Below, piece after piece: positions 31,727-40,604 of a stretch of 64,000 bases of DNA. Numbering within the stretch: the first letter of the stretch is position 1; each line of letters opens with the position of its first letter. Source of the DNA: Clostridium saccharobutylicum DSM 13864 (lineage in GTDB: Bacteria > Bacillota > Clostridia > Clostridiales > Clostridiaceae); NCBI RefSeq assembly GCF_000473995.1, contig NC_022571.1, forward strand, positions 1,076,001-1,140,000, in the 5' to 3' direction. The translations under genes were made by a program, and so were the position numbers. The notes under the pieces were generated by a model that ran no database searches, was not told where the DNA came from, and saw only the letters and a program-made list of their open reading frames with translations.

Positions 31727-31772
31727 AATATATGTAAATAATAATTTAGCATATAAAAGATAATAATTATTT

Positions 31773-31814
31773 AAAACATCGTATTATTCAATCAGAAATT
31801 TTACGGTGTTTTTG
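31773..31814 (+). terminator. Terminator of the AraC-type gene
   Basis: AAAACATCGTA (31773-31783) pairs with TACGGTGTTTT (from 31802) with one G-T pair, followed by T. Confidence 0.7.
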
Positions 31815-31943
31815 ATTTCTGTAGATAAACAACTTTGAATTTAGGCTTATGTGATAACTTACCCAAAGAAGCTGTATTCTTTTTCTCAGTTGCTATATTA
31901 CAAAGCATAAGTTTAATTCATTGTCTGTTTATGTAAAATATGT

Positions 31944-31971
31944 TTTACTTATTTAAGTTCTTGGATATAAT
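31944..31971 (+). promoter_or_regulatory. Probable promoter of the deaminase-like gene
   Basis: TTTACT (31944-31949), 16-base spacer, TATAAT (31966-31971), about 85 bases before the start codon at 32057. The rest of the 330-base gap 31727-32056 holds only the terminator above. Confidence 0.5.
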
Positions 31972-32056
31972 ATGGTTACAAGTAAAATGCAATGAAAACT
32001 ATGATATTAATTAGGTTTAAATTTTATAACATGGATGCTGAAGATAAGAGGTTAAT

Positions 32057-33190
32057 ATGATACAAAAAAGTACGATGTTAAAGAATGTAAAAAAAGAGCG
32101 AATAAAAATTAACAATCTAAATGAGTTTAAAGATGCGTTAAAAAGAGAAGGATATAAGATAAATGAATTTGATGAAGAAAAATTTAAACAGGAAATTACT
32201 AAAATTTTTGATATAGATAACGTTATAGCGGAGAGGGTACACATATGCATTAATGAGGCTGATGTTACTTATAGAGCAAATGATGTAATGGATTTTATAG
32301 ACTATATCAAAAAAATTATATTATTTGAAAATGAACATAACAAACTATGCCAAAAAATAAGTAATATAAAAAAACTAAATATAGATAGAGTTGAATATGA
32401 ACGTGAACAAAAAGTTAAAGATAATGTTGAACATATAGTAAATGTAATAGAAGAAATAAAAAGCAATATATCTACAATAATGAATAAAGAAGAAAAATCG
32501 ATATTGGAAGTTTTGGAAAAAGAACTGGATAATGAGTATATTTATGCAAAAGACATTGAACTATTAAAAAAGATAGTCCTTAATAGAAATGAAGGGATAA
32601 AAGAAAAATATGATCATGAAACTAAAATTAAGACACTATCTATACAAATGCCCAAACAGATAAATTATCAATATATTAAAGCGAAAAAGGGGACTGTAGA
32701 ATATCATCAGTATTTAAGTAAGAATATACCTAGAATACGACGTTTAATAAAAAATCTTAATAAATACACAAAAGTTGATGAATATGAAAAAACAACTTTT
32801 AAAATAAATCAAAGCAAAGCATTGCAGGATTCCATAAATATAGCGGTAGCGATATATGATGATAAGGAGTTTAAAGCAATAAGTGGTAGCAATGATATAA
32901 AAAAATATTACAAAGCGCCATCTAAAGAGAAAGCGGTTTTTAAAAGTAATAAAGTTAATAAGTTAGGTGAATTAGGGATAGGTTATGATAGAGTTAATGA
33001 TAGTGAAAAAAAGATATTTGAAGAAATACATAAACAGATAGAATCAAAAGTATTAAAGAATGAAGGCAATCTTATTTTATATAGTAAATGGGAACCGTGT
33101 CCAAGCTGCTATTTTGTGATTAGTCAGTTTAGCAAAGTGCATCCAAATATAAAAATACAGGTTAAATATAGCAAAAAGTATGGTGAATAA
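32057..33190 (+). CDS. Protein with carboxy-terminal deaminase-fold domain, resembling polymorphic-toxin deaminases
   Basis: A 377-residue protein without signal peptide or membrane segments. Residues 1-270 are highly charged, mostly helical and coiled-coil-like, and not recognised. Residues about 290-377 look like the zinc-dependent nucleic acid/nucleotide deaminase fold: a helix with Asp315-Ser316-Glu317, then a strand and the Cys348-Pro-Ser-Cys351 pair (EPCPSCYFVISQF), and a last strand (NIKIQVKYSK), the pattern found in bacterial toxin deaminases of the BURPS668_1122-like group. The usual His or Cys before the Glu is not present, so the third zinc ligand may be Asp315. RBS AAGAGG before ATG 32057. 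No obvious immunity gene follows; the next gene is convergent. Toxin function is inference. Confidence 0.65.
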   Translation: MIQKSTMLKNVKKERIKINNLNEFKDALKREGYKINEFDEEKFKQEITKIFDIDNVIAERVHICINEADVTYRANDVMDFIDYIKKIILFENEHNKLCQKISNIKKLNIDRVEYEREQKVKDNVEHIVNVIEEIKSNISTIMNKEEKSILEVLEKELDNEYIYAKDIELLKKIVLNRNEGIKEKYDHETKIKTLSIQMPKQINYQYIKAKKGTVEYHQYLSKNIPRIRRLIKNLNKYTKVDEYEKTTFKINQSKALQDSINIAVAIYDDKEFKAISGSNDIKKYYKAPSKEKAVFKSNKVNKLGELGIGYDRVNDSEKKIFEEIHKQIESKVLKNEGNLILYSKWEPCPSCYFVISQFSKVHPNIKIQVKYSKKYGE

Positions 33191-33244
33191 CTAAGCTTTG
33201 GATGATTGCTGTACTGAAATTTAATCGGTCTTAAAGATGATGGT

Positions 33245-33880
33245 TTATCTTTTGTTTAATTCACAGATTAGACTAAAGATTTCATCATCAGTAGTTTGTT
33301 TAAAATCATTATAATAAAAACCAACAGAGTGAAATTCATGTGGTATAAGCAAACAGATAACTTCGTCGATAATTTTTTCCAATACTGAAATCGTATCATG
33401 TGGTGCCACTGGTACTGCTAAAATAATTTTTTTTGCGCCATGCTTTTTAATTGATGCTATAGCAACTTGTATAGTAAAACCAGTTGCAATTCCATCATCA
33501 ATAATTATTACTGTTTTATTTTTTACATTTGGAAAATTGTCATTTCCTTTATATTTATTTAATCTTCTTTTAATTTCTTCTATTTGTTCAGAGACTTCGG
33601 CTTTTATGTATTCTTCAGATATGTTTAACATATTTATGTATCTTTCATTAAATAGATATGATCCATCTAGAGATATAGCACCGATGGCAATTTCTTTATT
33701 ATGAGGCAATCCAATTTTTCTTGGAATAATTAAATCCCACTCGAATCCAAATTTTTTAATAGTTTCATAAGCTATTGGTATTCCTCCTCTTGGAATGGGA
33801 AGAACAATAGGATTTTCATCTTTGAATTTTTCAAGTTTAATAGCAATTTTTTGTCCTGCATCTTTTCTATCTACAAACAT
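33245..33880 (-). CDS. Phosphoribosyltransferase-domain protein
   Basis: A 211-residue cytoplasmic protein of the type I phosphoribosyltransferase fold. The PRPP-binding loop VIIIDDGIATGFT is near residues 124-136, and PIPRGGIPIAYE near 28-39 is the usual amino-terminal signature of this uncharacterised family, which is often annotated simply as phosphoribosyltransferase. RBS AAGGAG upstream. It converges on the deaminase-like gene with 54 bases between the stops. The nucleobase or other acceptor cannot be told from sequence. Confidence 0.9.
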   Translation of the reverse strand: MFVDRKDAGQKIAIKLEKFKDENPIVLPIPRGGIPIAYETIKKFGFEWDLIIPRKIGLPHNKEIAIGAISLDGSYLFNERYINMLNISEEYIKAEVSEQIEEIKRRLNKYKGNDNFPNVKNKTVIIIDDGIATGFTIQVAIASIKKHGAKKIILAVPVAPHDTISVLEKIIDEVICLLIPHEFHSVGFYYNDFKQTTDDEIFSLICELNKR

Positions 33881-33983
33881 ATTTCAATACTCCTTTAATT
33901 TATATAAATTAGTTTGACTTGGATATTGCAGAATTATTCAAGAAATTTTATAAAATAGTATATAATAATTTGTTGAAAATATA

Positions 33984-34146
33984 TAAGTCATATTAAAAAA
34001 TAACAAGTAAATCTGCAAAAAACTACTTTCAGTCATAATGCATCATCAGAGTGGATAATAGGATTAGTATAAGATTAGTCTGCTCTCGTGCATGATGAAA
34101 AATAATAATGGCATTTTAGATTTTCTATTGTTATATTATGTACTTA
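33984..34146. repeat. Diverged copy of the 160-bp inverted-repeat family
   Basis: The ends TAAGTCATATTAAAAAATAACAAG-like (33984 onward) and TTGTTATATTATGTACTTA (to 34146) are degenerate versions of the family ends. Inside, ATAATGCATCATCAG and GCATGATGAAAAATAATAATGGCA match the other copies. Same orientation as 50249 and 59403. Confidence 0.6.
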
Positions 34147-34181
34147 AAGCAAAAAGTACATAATATATTGTAGTGATAATA

Positions 34182-34210
34182 TTGACCAGTAATGACGAAT
34201 ATGATAGAAT
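34182..34210 (+). promoter_or_regulatory. Promoter of the glucose-type PTS gene
   Basis: TTGACC (34182-34187), 17-base spacer, TAGAAT (34205-34210). The transcript would begin just before the RAT hairpin. Confidence 0.75.
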
Positions 34211-34223
34211 AAAAAACAATGAT

Positions 34224-34298
34224 ATAGTATGTAACTGGTAGGCAGGCATTAACTATACATAAATATTTGAGGATGTTTATGTTAGTTGATGCTTTTTT
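34224..34298 (+). promoter_or_regulatory. RAT antiterminator overlapping a conditional terminator
   Basis: GTAACTGGTAGGCAGGCA (34231-34248) within an imperfect hairpin (34224-34256) closely resembles the ribonucleic antiterminator bound by LicT/GlcT/SacY proteins. Its 3' half, GGCATTAACTA (34245-34255), can instead pair with TAGTTGATGC (34283-34292), closing an inner ACATAAA/TTTATGT stem and followed by six T, a standard terminator. The two structures exclude each other. The antiterminator gene lies downstream at 36525. Confidence 0.85.
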
Positions 34299-34359
34299 GC
34301 GCACAAAGCATCTAAAACATCCCTATATACAAAAAATATTTAAAAAAGGGGAAAATGTT

Positions 34360-36504
34360 ATGAAAGACAAAATTTTTGGTATTTTACAGCGTGTAGGAAG
34401 ATCTTTTATGCTTCCAATAGCTATTTTACCAGTAGCTGGATTATTTCTTGGTTTAGGTGGATCATTTACCAATGAAACAATGATTCAAGCTTATGGACTT
34501 ACTGGGTTAATCGGACCTGGTACATTTATTTATTCAATCCTTTCTGTAATGAATGCAGCAGGAAATGTAGTGTTTGGCAATTTGCCTTTATTATTTGCAA
34601 TGGGTGTTGCAATTGGTATGGCTAAAAAGGAAAAAGATGTTGCAGCTTTATCAGCAGCAATTGCATTCCTTATAATGCATGCATCAATAAGTGCTATGAT
34701 TAATATTAATGGTGGAACTGATGCTCTTCTTAGTGGTGCATCAACTTCAGTACTTGGTATTACTTCATTACAAATGGGTGTTTTTGGTGGTATTATTGTA
34801 GGGCTTGGAGTAGCAGCGTTACATAATAAATTCTATAAAATTGAATTACCACAGGTATTATCATTCTTTGGTGGAACTAGATTTGTTCCAATTGTAAGTG
34901 CAATAACATATTTAATTGTTGGAATTTTAATGTTTTATATTTGGCCTCCAATTCAAGGTGGTATTTATAAAGTTGGAGATCTTGTATTAAGATCAGGATA
35001 TGCAGGAACATGGCTTTATGGTTTAATGGAACGTTTATTAATACCTTTTGGTCTTCATCATGTATTTTACTTACCATTCTGGCAAACAGCAGTTGGTGGT
35101 ACAGCTACAGTAGGTGGGAAAGTTATTGAAGGTGCTCAAAATATTTTCTTTGCTGAACTTGGAACTCCAGGAATAACACACTTTAGTGTTTCAGCAACAA
35201 GATTTATGTCAGGTAAATTCCCACTTATGATATTTGGTTTACCTGGAGCAGCGCTTGCGATGTACAGATGTGCAAAACCAGAAAAGAGAAAAGTAGTAGG
35301 TGGATTATTATTATCAGCAGCATTAACTTCGATGTTAACTGGTATTACAGAACCAATTGAATTTACATTCTTATTTGTTGCACCATTATTATATGGAATT
35401 CACTGCGTATTTGCTGGACTAGCTTATATGTTTATGCATATGTTAAATGTTGGAGTTGGTATGACTTTCTCTGGTGGATTTATAGATTTATTCTTATTTG
35501 GTATTTTACAAGGAAATGCTAAGACAAGTTGGATTTGGGTTGCAGTTGTAGGTATTGCATATTTTGTAGTATACTATGTATTGTTCTCTTTCTTAATTAA
35601 GAAGCTTGACTTAAAGACTCCAGGTCGTGATGATTCTGAAGAAGTTAAACTTTATCGTAGAAGCGATTTAGATGCAAAGAAAAAAGGTAATAATGCAGAT
35701 AATGGAGAAAGTGAAAGTATAGATGAATTATCAGCTATGATCTGTCAAGGTCTTGGTGGTAAGAAGAATATTTCAGATGTTGACTGTTGCGCAACTAGAT
35801 TACGTTGTACAGTTGTTAAATCAGAATTAGTAAATGAAGCTTTATTAAAACAAACTGGAGCATCAGGAGTAGTTCATAAAGGCGTAGGTGTTCAAATTAT
35901 ATATGGACCAAGAGTAACAGTTATAAAATCTAATTTAGAAGATTATTTAATTGCAGCACCTGATGAAGAAGTTGCTATAGATGCAGTAGAAGAAAAAGCA
36001 CCTGAAATGCCAACTGAAAAGGAAGCGGAAGGAAAAGTTGTTAATACAATAGTTTTAAGCAGTCCATTAACAGGAGATGCTAAAGATTTATCAGAAGCTC
36101 CAGATGAAGCATTTGCAAGCAAAATGATGGGAGACGGAGCGGTAGTAATTCCAAGTAATGGAGATGTTGTAGCACCAGCAGATGGTGAGGTGAGTTTTGT
36201 ATTCCCATCAAAACATGCAGTAGGATTAACAACAACTGATGGTCTTGAATTACTTATTCATATAGGAATAGATACAGTAAAGCTTGATGGAAAAGGCTTT
36301 GAAACTTTCGTAAAAGAAGGAGACAAAGTTAAAAAAGGTGATAAATTATTAAGCTTTGACTTAGAATTTATAAAAGAAAATGCACCATCTATTGCATCAC
36401 CATGCATTTGTACAGCATTAAGCAGCAAACAAAAAGTACGTTTGTTAAAAACAGGTGATATAAAGGCAGGAGAAGACTTAATAGCAATTGATGTGCTTGA
36501 ATAA
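34360..36504 (+). CDS. ptsG: PTS glucose-type IICBA transporter
   Basis: A 714-residue fused transporter that imports and phosphorylates glucose or a close relative. IIC membrane domain about residues 1-420 (LPIAILPVAGLFLGLG; GITEPIEFTFLF), IIB domain about 445-530 with phospho-Cys477 (DCCATRLR), and IIA domain about 565-714 with phospho-His634 (LLIHIGIDTV). The true start is ATG 34360 with AAAGGGGA upstream; an upstream in-frame ATG at 34267 falls inside the terminator leader and is rejected. Expression should depend on the antiterminator encoded 20 bases downstream. N-acetylglucosamine is an alternative substrate. Confidence 0.93.
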   Translation: MKDKIFGILQRVGRSFMLPIAILPVAGLFLGLGGSFTNETMIQAYGLTGLIGPGTFIYSILSVMNAAGNVVFGNLPLLFAMGVAIGMAKKEKDVAALSAAIAFLIMHASISAMININGGTDALLSGASTSVLGITSLQMGVFGGIIVGLGVAALHNKFYKIELPQVLSFFGGTRFVPIVSAITYLIVGILMFYIWPPIQGGIYKVGDLVLRSGYAGTWLYGLMERLLIPFGLHHVFYLPFWQTAVGGTATVGGKVIEGAQNIFFAELGTPGITHFSVSATRFMSGKFPLMIFGLPGAALAMYRCAKPEKRKVVGGLLLSAALTSMLTGITEPIEFTFLFVAPLLYGIHCVFAGLAYMFMHMLNVGVGMTFSGGFIDLFLFGILQGNAKTSWIWVAVVGIAYFVVYYVLFSFLIKKLDLKTPGRDDSEEVKLYRRSDLDAKKKGNNADNGESESIDELSAMICQGLGGKKNISDVDCCATRLRCTVVKSELVNEALLKQTGASGVVHKGVGVQIIYGPRVTVIKSNLEDYLIAAPDEEVAIDAVEEKAPEMPTEKEAEGKVVNTIVLSSPLTGDAKDLSEAPDEAFASKMMGDGAVVIPSNGDVVAPADGEVSFVFPSKHAVGLTTTDGLELLIHIGIDTVKLDGKGFETFVKEGDKVKKGDKLLSFDLEFIKENAPSIASPCICTALSSKQKVRLLKTGDIKAGEDLIAIDVLE

Positions 36505-36524
36505 CATGTAAGAGGAGGCGTAAA

Positions 36525-37361
36525 ATGTTCAGAGTGATAAAGTCATTAAATCATAATGGTGTACTAGCTATAAATATGGATACGCAGAAGGAATATATTT
36601 TGCTTGGAAAAGGCATAGGTTTTGGGAAAAAGGTGAATGAGCGTATGGAAGCACCGGAAAATGCTCAAATTTATCTGCTTCAACAAGAAACAGATAGAGG
36701 ATCAGCTAAAGAAATAATAAATAATATAGACCCTCAAATCCTAGAAATCACAAGTACAATCATTATGGAAGCAGAGAAGAAATTCCAAAAAGTAGATAAG
36801 AACATTTTATGCCCACTTGCAGATCATATTGCATTTGCAATAAGAAGAATAAAAAATAATGAACAGATAAGTAATCCATTAACACAAGATATTAAAGCTT
36901 TATTTCCTGAGGAATATGAAGTAGCATGCAAAGGAAGAAACATTATAAAAGAAGTAGAAGATATTGAGATAAGCGAAGATGAGATTGGTTATATAGCTAT
37001 TCATATTCATTCTAGTTTAGGAAATGAAAAGATATCTCAGGCAATGGAAACAGCAATGTTGGTTAGAGATTGTATTACATCTATTGAACAAAATACTGGA
37101 AAGAAAATTGATATTGAATCATTATCTTATAATCGTCTTATGAGCCACATTAAATATATGGCAGCGAGAACATTAAAGGATGAAACAATAAAACTTAATA
37201 TGAATGATTATATTAGTGAAAGATTTCCAAAGTCATTTGAAATTGCTGAAAATATATGTAGGAAGTTAGGCCGTGGATTAAATAGAGAAATTAAGGATGT
37301 AGAAATCGGATATCTTGCAATGCATATAGAAAGAGTATTTTCAGATGAATTAGAAGAATAA
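36525..37361 (+). CDS. BglG family antiterminator (GlcT/LicT type)
   Basis: A 278-residue RNA-binding regulator. The co-antiterminator domain is residues 1-58 (FRVIKSLNHNGVLAIN, LLGKGIGFGKK); PRD1 about 70-170 (LADHIAFAIRR; IGYIAIHIH) and PRD2 about 175-278 (LMSHIKYMA; IGYLAMHIERV), each with two conserved His. RBS AGAGGAGG. It lies just after the PTS gene it should control, whose leader has a RAT site. When sugar is present the PTS no longer phosphorylates PRD1 and the protein dimerises on the RAT; that is family knowledge. Confidence 0.95.
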   Translation: MFRVIKSLNHNGVLAINMDTQKEYILLGKGIGFGKKVNERMEAPENAQIYLLQQETDRGSAKEIINNIDPQILEITSTIIMEAEKKFQKVDKNILCPLADHIAFAIRRIKNNEQISNPLTQDIKALFPEEYEVACKGRNIIKEVEDIEISEDEIGYIAIHIHSSLGNEKISQAMETAMLVRDCITSIEQNTGKKIDIESLSYNRLMSHIKYMAARTLKDETIKLNMNDYISERFPKSFEIAENICRKLGRGLNREIKDVEIGYLAMHIERVFSDELEE

Positions 37362-37434
37362 AAAGTGCATATATTAATTAAAAATGTATAAGTTTTTAAA
37401 AAAGTAATTGATTTCATTAGAGTTTTTTTGCTAT

Positions 37435-37476
37435 AAAACCCATGTGAATTATGTTTTATAATTTGCGTGGGTTTTT
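37435..37476 (+). terminator. Terminator after the antiterminator gene
   Basis: AAAACCCATG (37435-37444) pairs with CGTGGGTTTT (37466-37475), loop of 21 bases, followed by T. Confidence 0.8.
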
Positions 37477-37727
37477 GCTATATAAATATCTATAAGAAGT
37501 TTGTAGTTAAATATATATTATATAATTTGGATTCGAAATTAGTAGATTCAAAAAAATAATAAGTCGATTTACCAAGTTTATTTTTTATTAGGGAATTTCG
37601 GATTTTCTATTTTATTTCATGTGCTTAAACACTCACTTGAAGTTTTTAAAAACATATTTTTAAGTATTTTAATATGTTATTGATTTTTATGGTAAAATTG
37701 TAATATTGAGTCTGAAAGGATGTTATT
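37477..37727. other. Region with a possible truncated repeat copy
   Basis: Stretch 37548-37630 contains AAAAAAATAATAAG and TTCTATTTTATTTCATGTGCTTA, which resemble the left and right ends of the 160-bp repeat family, but the middle is shortened and no good inverted repeat remains. The rest is AT-rich upstream sequence of the LytTR fusion gene. Confidence 0.35.
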
Positions 37728-38744
37728 ATGCTAAAAATTGAAAGTTTATATAAAAAACAAAAAAATAATATAATAAATGATTTAAGTATTAATTTAAAAA
37801 AAGGAAGTTCTATAAGTATAGAGTGTAGCAATGAGATGAGTGATTTACTGGTAGATTTAGTATTGGGAAAACAATTGCAAATGAAAGGTGAAATATATTT
37901 AGAAGATATAAAGAATTTAGAGTATGTTAAAAATGGCAGTACAAATATTGGAATCATACCAAGGGAAGATGCTTTTTATGAGAGAAGTACTGTAGAAGAA
38001 TATCTAAAGTTTTTTAACAGTATATTATGTTCGAAGGTAGATTATAGAGATATAATGATAAAGTTTGAATTATTAGATATTGCAAATGTAAAAATAAAAA
38101 AATTAAATTATTCTCAAAGAAGAATGGTGAGTTTCGCAAGGGAAAGATTAAAGCAACCGAAACTTCTGATTTTTCAGGAGCCTATTCTTAATATGGATAG
38201 AGAAGGCACTAAAATAATAGCAGAAAATATTGAGGAACTACGTTCTAATGGAACAGCAGTATTAATTACCTCAGTGTTGTTTAAAGATACCTTGATGCTT
38301 GGAGAAAAAGCTTATAGGTTAAATGATGAAGGTCTACTTCAGTTAGATAATAATATAGGGCAATTGAATAAAGATGGGGGAAAAATTGAAGAGAAAAAAC
38401 CAACTTATGAGATTGAAAAAATTGCTGCTAAACTAGATGAGAGAATATTATTATTTGATCCTAAAGAGATTGATTATATAGAAAGTGAACAAGGAATTAG
38501 TAACTTATTTATTAGAGGTGATAAGTTTCCGTGTAATCTTTCACTTACTAATTTAGAAGAACGATTAAAATATTTTGGATTCTTTAGATGTCATAGATCT
38601 TATCTTGTGAATTTGCAAAAAGTGAGAGAAGTTATTACTTGGACAAGAAATAGTTATAGTTTAAGTCTAGATGATAAAGTAAAGAGTTCTATCCCTTTAG
38701 CAAAAGGAAGATTGGAAGAATTAAGGGCTATATTAAAATTGTAA
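37728..38744 (+). CDS. Degenerate ABC ATPase fused to a LytTR DNA-binding domain
   Basis: A 338-residue fusion. Residues about 1-215 follow the layout of an ABC ATPase but the Walker A lysine motif is gone (SIECSNEMSDLLVDLV in its place), the signature is LNYSQRR, and Walker B is kept in part (LLIFQEPILNMD). Residues about 240-338 are a LytTR domain (IDYIESEQGISNLFIRG; FFRCHRSYLVNL). It is therefore likely a transcription regulator that has reused an ATPase fold, not a pump subunit. A complete ABC exporter follows at 38901, its probable target. Known as a domain pairing in Firmicutes, but I know of no characterised member. Confidence 0.88.
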   Translation: MLKIESLYKKQKNNIINDLSINLKKGSSISIECSNEMSDLLVDLVLGKQLQMKGEIYLEDIKNLEYVKNGSTNIGIIPREDAFYERSTVEEYLKFFNSILCSKVDYRDIMIKFELLDIANVKIKKLNYSQRRMVSFARERLKQPKLLIFQEPILNMDREGTKIIAENIEELRSNGTAVLITSVLFKDTLMLGEKAYRLNDEGLLQLDNNIGQLNKDGGKIEEKKPTYEIEKIAAKLDERILLFDPKEIDYIESEQGISNLFIRGDKFPCNLSLTNLEERLKYFGFFRCHRSYLVNLQKVREVITWTRNSYSLSLDDKVKSSIPLAKGRLEELRAILKL

Positions 38745-38851
38745 TTTTAGAGATTTTACATGCCTTATTTGAAAAGTTGATTTATTTACATAAATATATG
38801 CTCCATTTAATATTTAAAATACTCTTTTTAAGGGAATTTTATGTTTTTTAT

Positions 38852-38875
38852 AGTCAATTGTTGTGATAATTGACT
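38852..38875. promoter_or_regulatory. Inverted repeat before the ABC exporter genes
   Basis: AGTCAATT and AATTGACT separated by eight bases, ending 25 bases before the ABC ATPase start. It could be an operator for the LytTR fusion, although LytTR sites are usually direct repeats, or a small attenuator hairpin. Confidence 0.45.
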
Positions 38876-38900
38876 TATGAAAACAGAAGGAGGTTTTAAA

Positions 38901-39746
38901 TTGCAGAATATAGCTTTTATGAAAAATGTTACAAAGGAATTTCAAGGAAACAAAGTTTTGAAAAATTTAACTTTCAGTATTGAAAAAGGTGAAATTTTTG
39001 GATTCTTAGGTCCAAGTGGAGCAGGAAAAACAACTATAATTAAATTGTTGACATCTCAATTAGTAGCAGATAGTGGTGAGATTAAAGTATTTGGAAAAGA
39101 TGTGAATGAACATAAAAAAGATGTTTTTAAATATTTCGGAATACTATCTGATAATAGTGGAGTATATGATAGATTATCAGTTCTAGATAATTTAATGTTG
39201 TTTGCTGAGATAAATGGTGTTCCTAAAAATAATGTTTTGGAAATATTAGAAAAGATAGGATTAAGTGAAGCGATAAAAAAGGAAGCTAAAAAGCTTTCAA
39301 AGGGTATGAAGCAAAGACTCATGATAGCAAGAGCAGTAATTCATAGACCTAAGTTATTGTTTTTAGATGAACCTACTTCATCTTTAGATCCAGGATCAAC
39401 GTTAGAAATTCATAAACTTCTTAGAAAACTTAATGAGGAAGGAACTACAATATTTTTAACAACTCATAATATGGAGGAAGCAGATAAGCTTTGTGATAGG
39501 ATAGCTTTTTTAAATTTTGGTGAAATAGTCGATATAGGAAGTCCGCAAACTTTGAAGTTAAAATATGTAAATGATGATATAAAGGTAATCTTAAAGGGTT
39601 CAGATAAAGAAATTTTACTTAAAAATAATATAGAAGGTGCTCAAAAAATTAAAGATTGGATGGAGCAAGGACGTCTGCTTACAATTCATTCTATGGAGCC
39701 AAGTTTAGAAAAAATATTCTTAAAAATTACGGGGAGAGAGTTATAA
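38901..39746 (+). CDS. ABC transporter ATP-binding protein
   Basis: A 281-residue ATPase of an ABC-2 type exporter. Walker A GPSGAGKTT, signature LSKGMKQRL, Walker B LLFLDEPTSSLD and the His switch TTHNMEEAD are all intact, unlike in the preceding LytTR fusion. The start is TTG 38901, seven bases after AAGGAGG (38887-38893); an ATG at 38877 is in frame but has no ribosome binding site. The stop overlaps the start of the permease gene (TAATG), so the two are translationally coupled. Substrate unknown; drug, lipid or peptide export is typical. Confidence 0.93.
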   Translation: MQNIAFMKNVTKEFQGNKVLKNLTFSIEKGEIFGFLGPSGAGKTTIIKLLTSQLVADSGEIKVFGKDVNEHKKDVFKYFGILSDNSGVYDRLSVLDNLMLFAEINGVPKNNVLEILEKIGLSEAIKKEAKKLSKGMKQRLMIARAVIHRPKLLFLDEPTSSLDPGSTLEIHKLLRKLNEEGTTIFLTTHNMEEADKLCDRIAFLNFGEIVDIGSPQTLKLKYVNDDIKVILKGSDKEILLKNNIEGAQKIKDWMEQGRLLTIHSMEPSLEKIFLKITGREL

Positions 39747-40477
39747 TGGAATTTTCAATGACAAGAGTAAATGCATTAATTAAAAAAGAAATAAAAGATT
39801 TGAGTAAAAATATGAATATTGTAATGATGTGTGCATTTCCAATTATATTTTGTATTATTTACTTAAAGTTATTTGAAGGAAATACATCGAATGTTGAGAT
39901 TGATAAAGTGCAGATATTGCTTTTATGTATAAATATAAATTTTTTATTAGTATCTTGTTTTAGTATAGTTGCAATGATTGCTGAAGAAAAAGAGAAAAAC
40001 ACTCTTAGAAATCTTATACTTTCAGGGGTAACACCTTTAGAATTTTTAATTGGAAAGATGATTACTATACTTTTAGTATCAGTAATCATAGATATAATAA
40101 TGTTTTTTATTGTTGGAATAGATATTCAATATTTGTGGAAATATGTAATTCTAACTACTTTGGTAGTTGTTAGTATGATAGAGATTGGTGCTATATTAGG
40201 AATAATTGCTCAAAATCAATTGTCAGCGAATATAATAGCTATGCCTGTTATGATGTTCTTTTTGTTTATAGCAACGTATGCAAAATTTAATGAAAGTATA
40301 GAAAAAATAGCAGTATTTTTGCCTAATTATAATATTAATATTATATTAGATAAGATATTTAAAGGTTCCAATATAAGTATTGAACATGCATATGGTATTT
40401 TTGTAATTTTAATTTGGATAGTAATTTCTGGAGTTGCTTTTGCTTATGTATATAAGAAAAGGAGATTAGATAATTAG
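39746..40477 (+). CDS. ABC-2 type transporter permease
   Basis: A 243-residue membrane protein with six hydrophobic segments: a cytoplasmic amino helix (RVNALIKKEIKDLSKN), then segments near 25-45, 62-82, 105-130, 140-160, 165-185 and 215-237. ATG 39746 overlaps the ATPase stop and is preceded by GGGGAGAG. It pairs with the ATPase as exporter. No terminator is clear before the repeat element at 40605. Confidence 0.9.
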   Translation: MEFSMTRVNALIKKEIKDLSKNMNIVMMCAFPIIFCIIYLKLFEGNTSNVEIDKVQILLLCININFLLVSCFSIVAMIAEEKEKNTLRNLILSGVTPLEFLIGKMITILLVSVIIDIIMFFIVGIDIQYLWKYVILTTLVVVSMIEIGAILGIIAQNQLSANIIAMPVMMFFLFIATYAKFNESIEKIAVFLPNYNINIILDKIFKGSNISIEHAYGIFVILIWIVISGVAFAYVYKKRRLDN

Positions 40478-40604
40478 TCATAATGATATAATTGCAAATG
40501 GGTGGAAAAAATCGAAACATAATCTTGAAACATTATATCTCAGACGTCTATTTTACATTCAGAATATTTATATATTTGAATTTTAACAATTATAAAAGGT
40601 AATA

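Noticed and set aside
34267..34359. Longer amino end for the glucose-type PTS protein starting at ATG 34267
   Set aside because: This stretch is the terminator leader; it lacks a ribosome binding site, whereas ATG 34360 has AAAGGGGA and gives the normal PTS amino end.
39656..39745. Longer start for the ABC-2 permease at 39656
   Set aside because: It runs through the 3' end of the ATPase gene in another frame; ATG 39746 has GGGGAGAG and couples to the ATPase stop.
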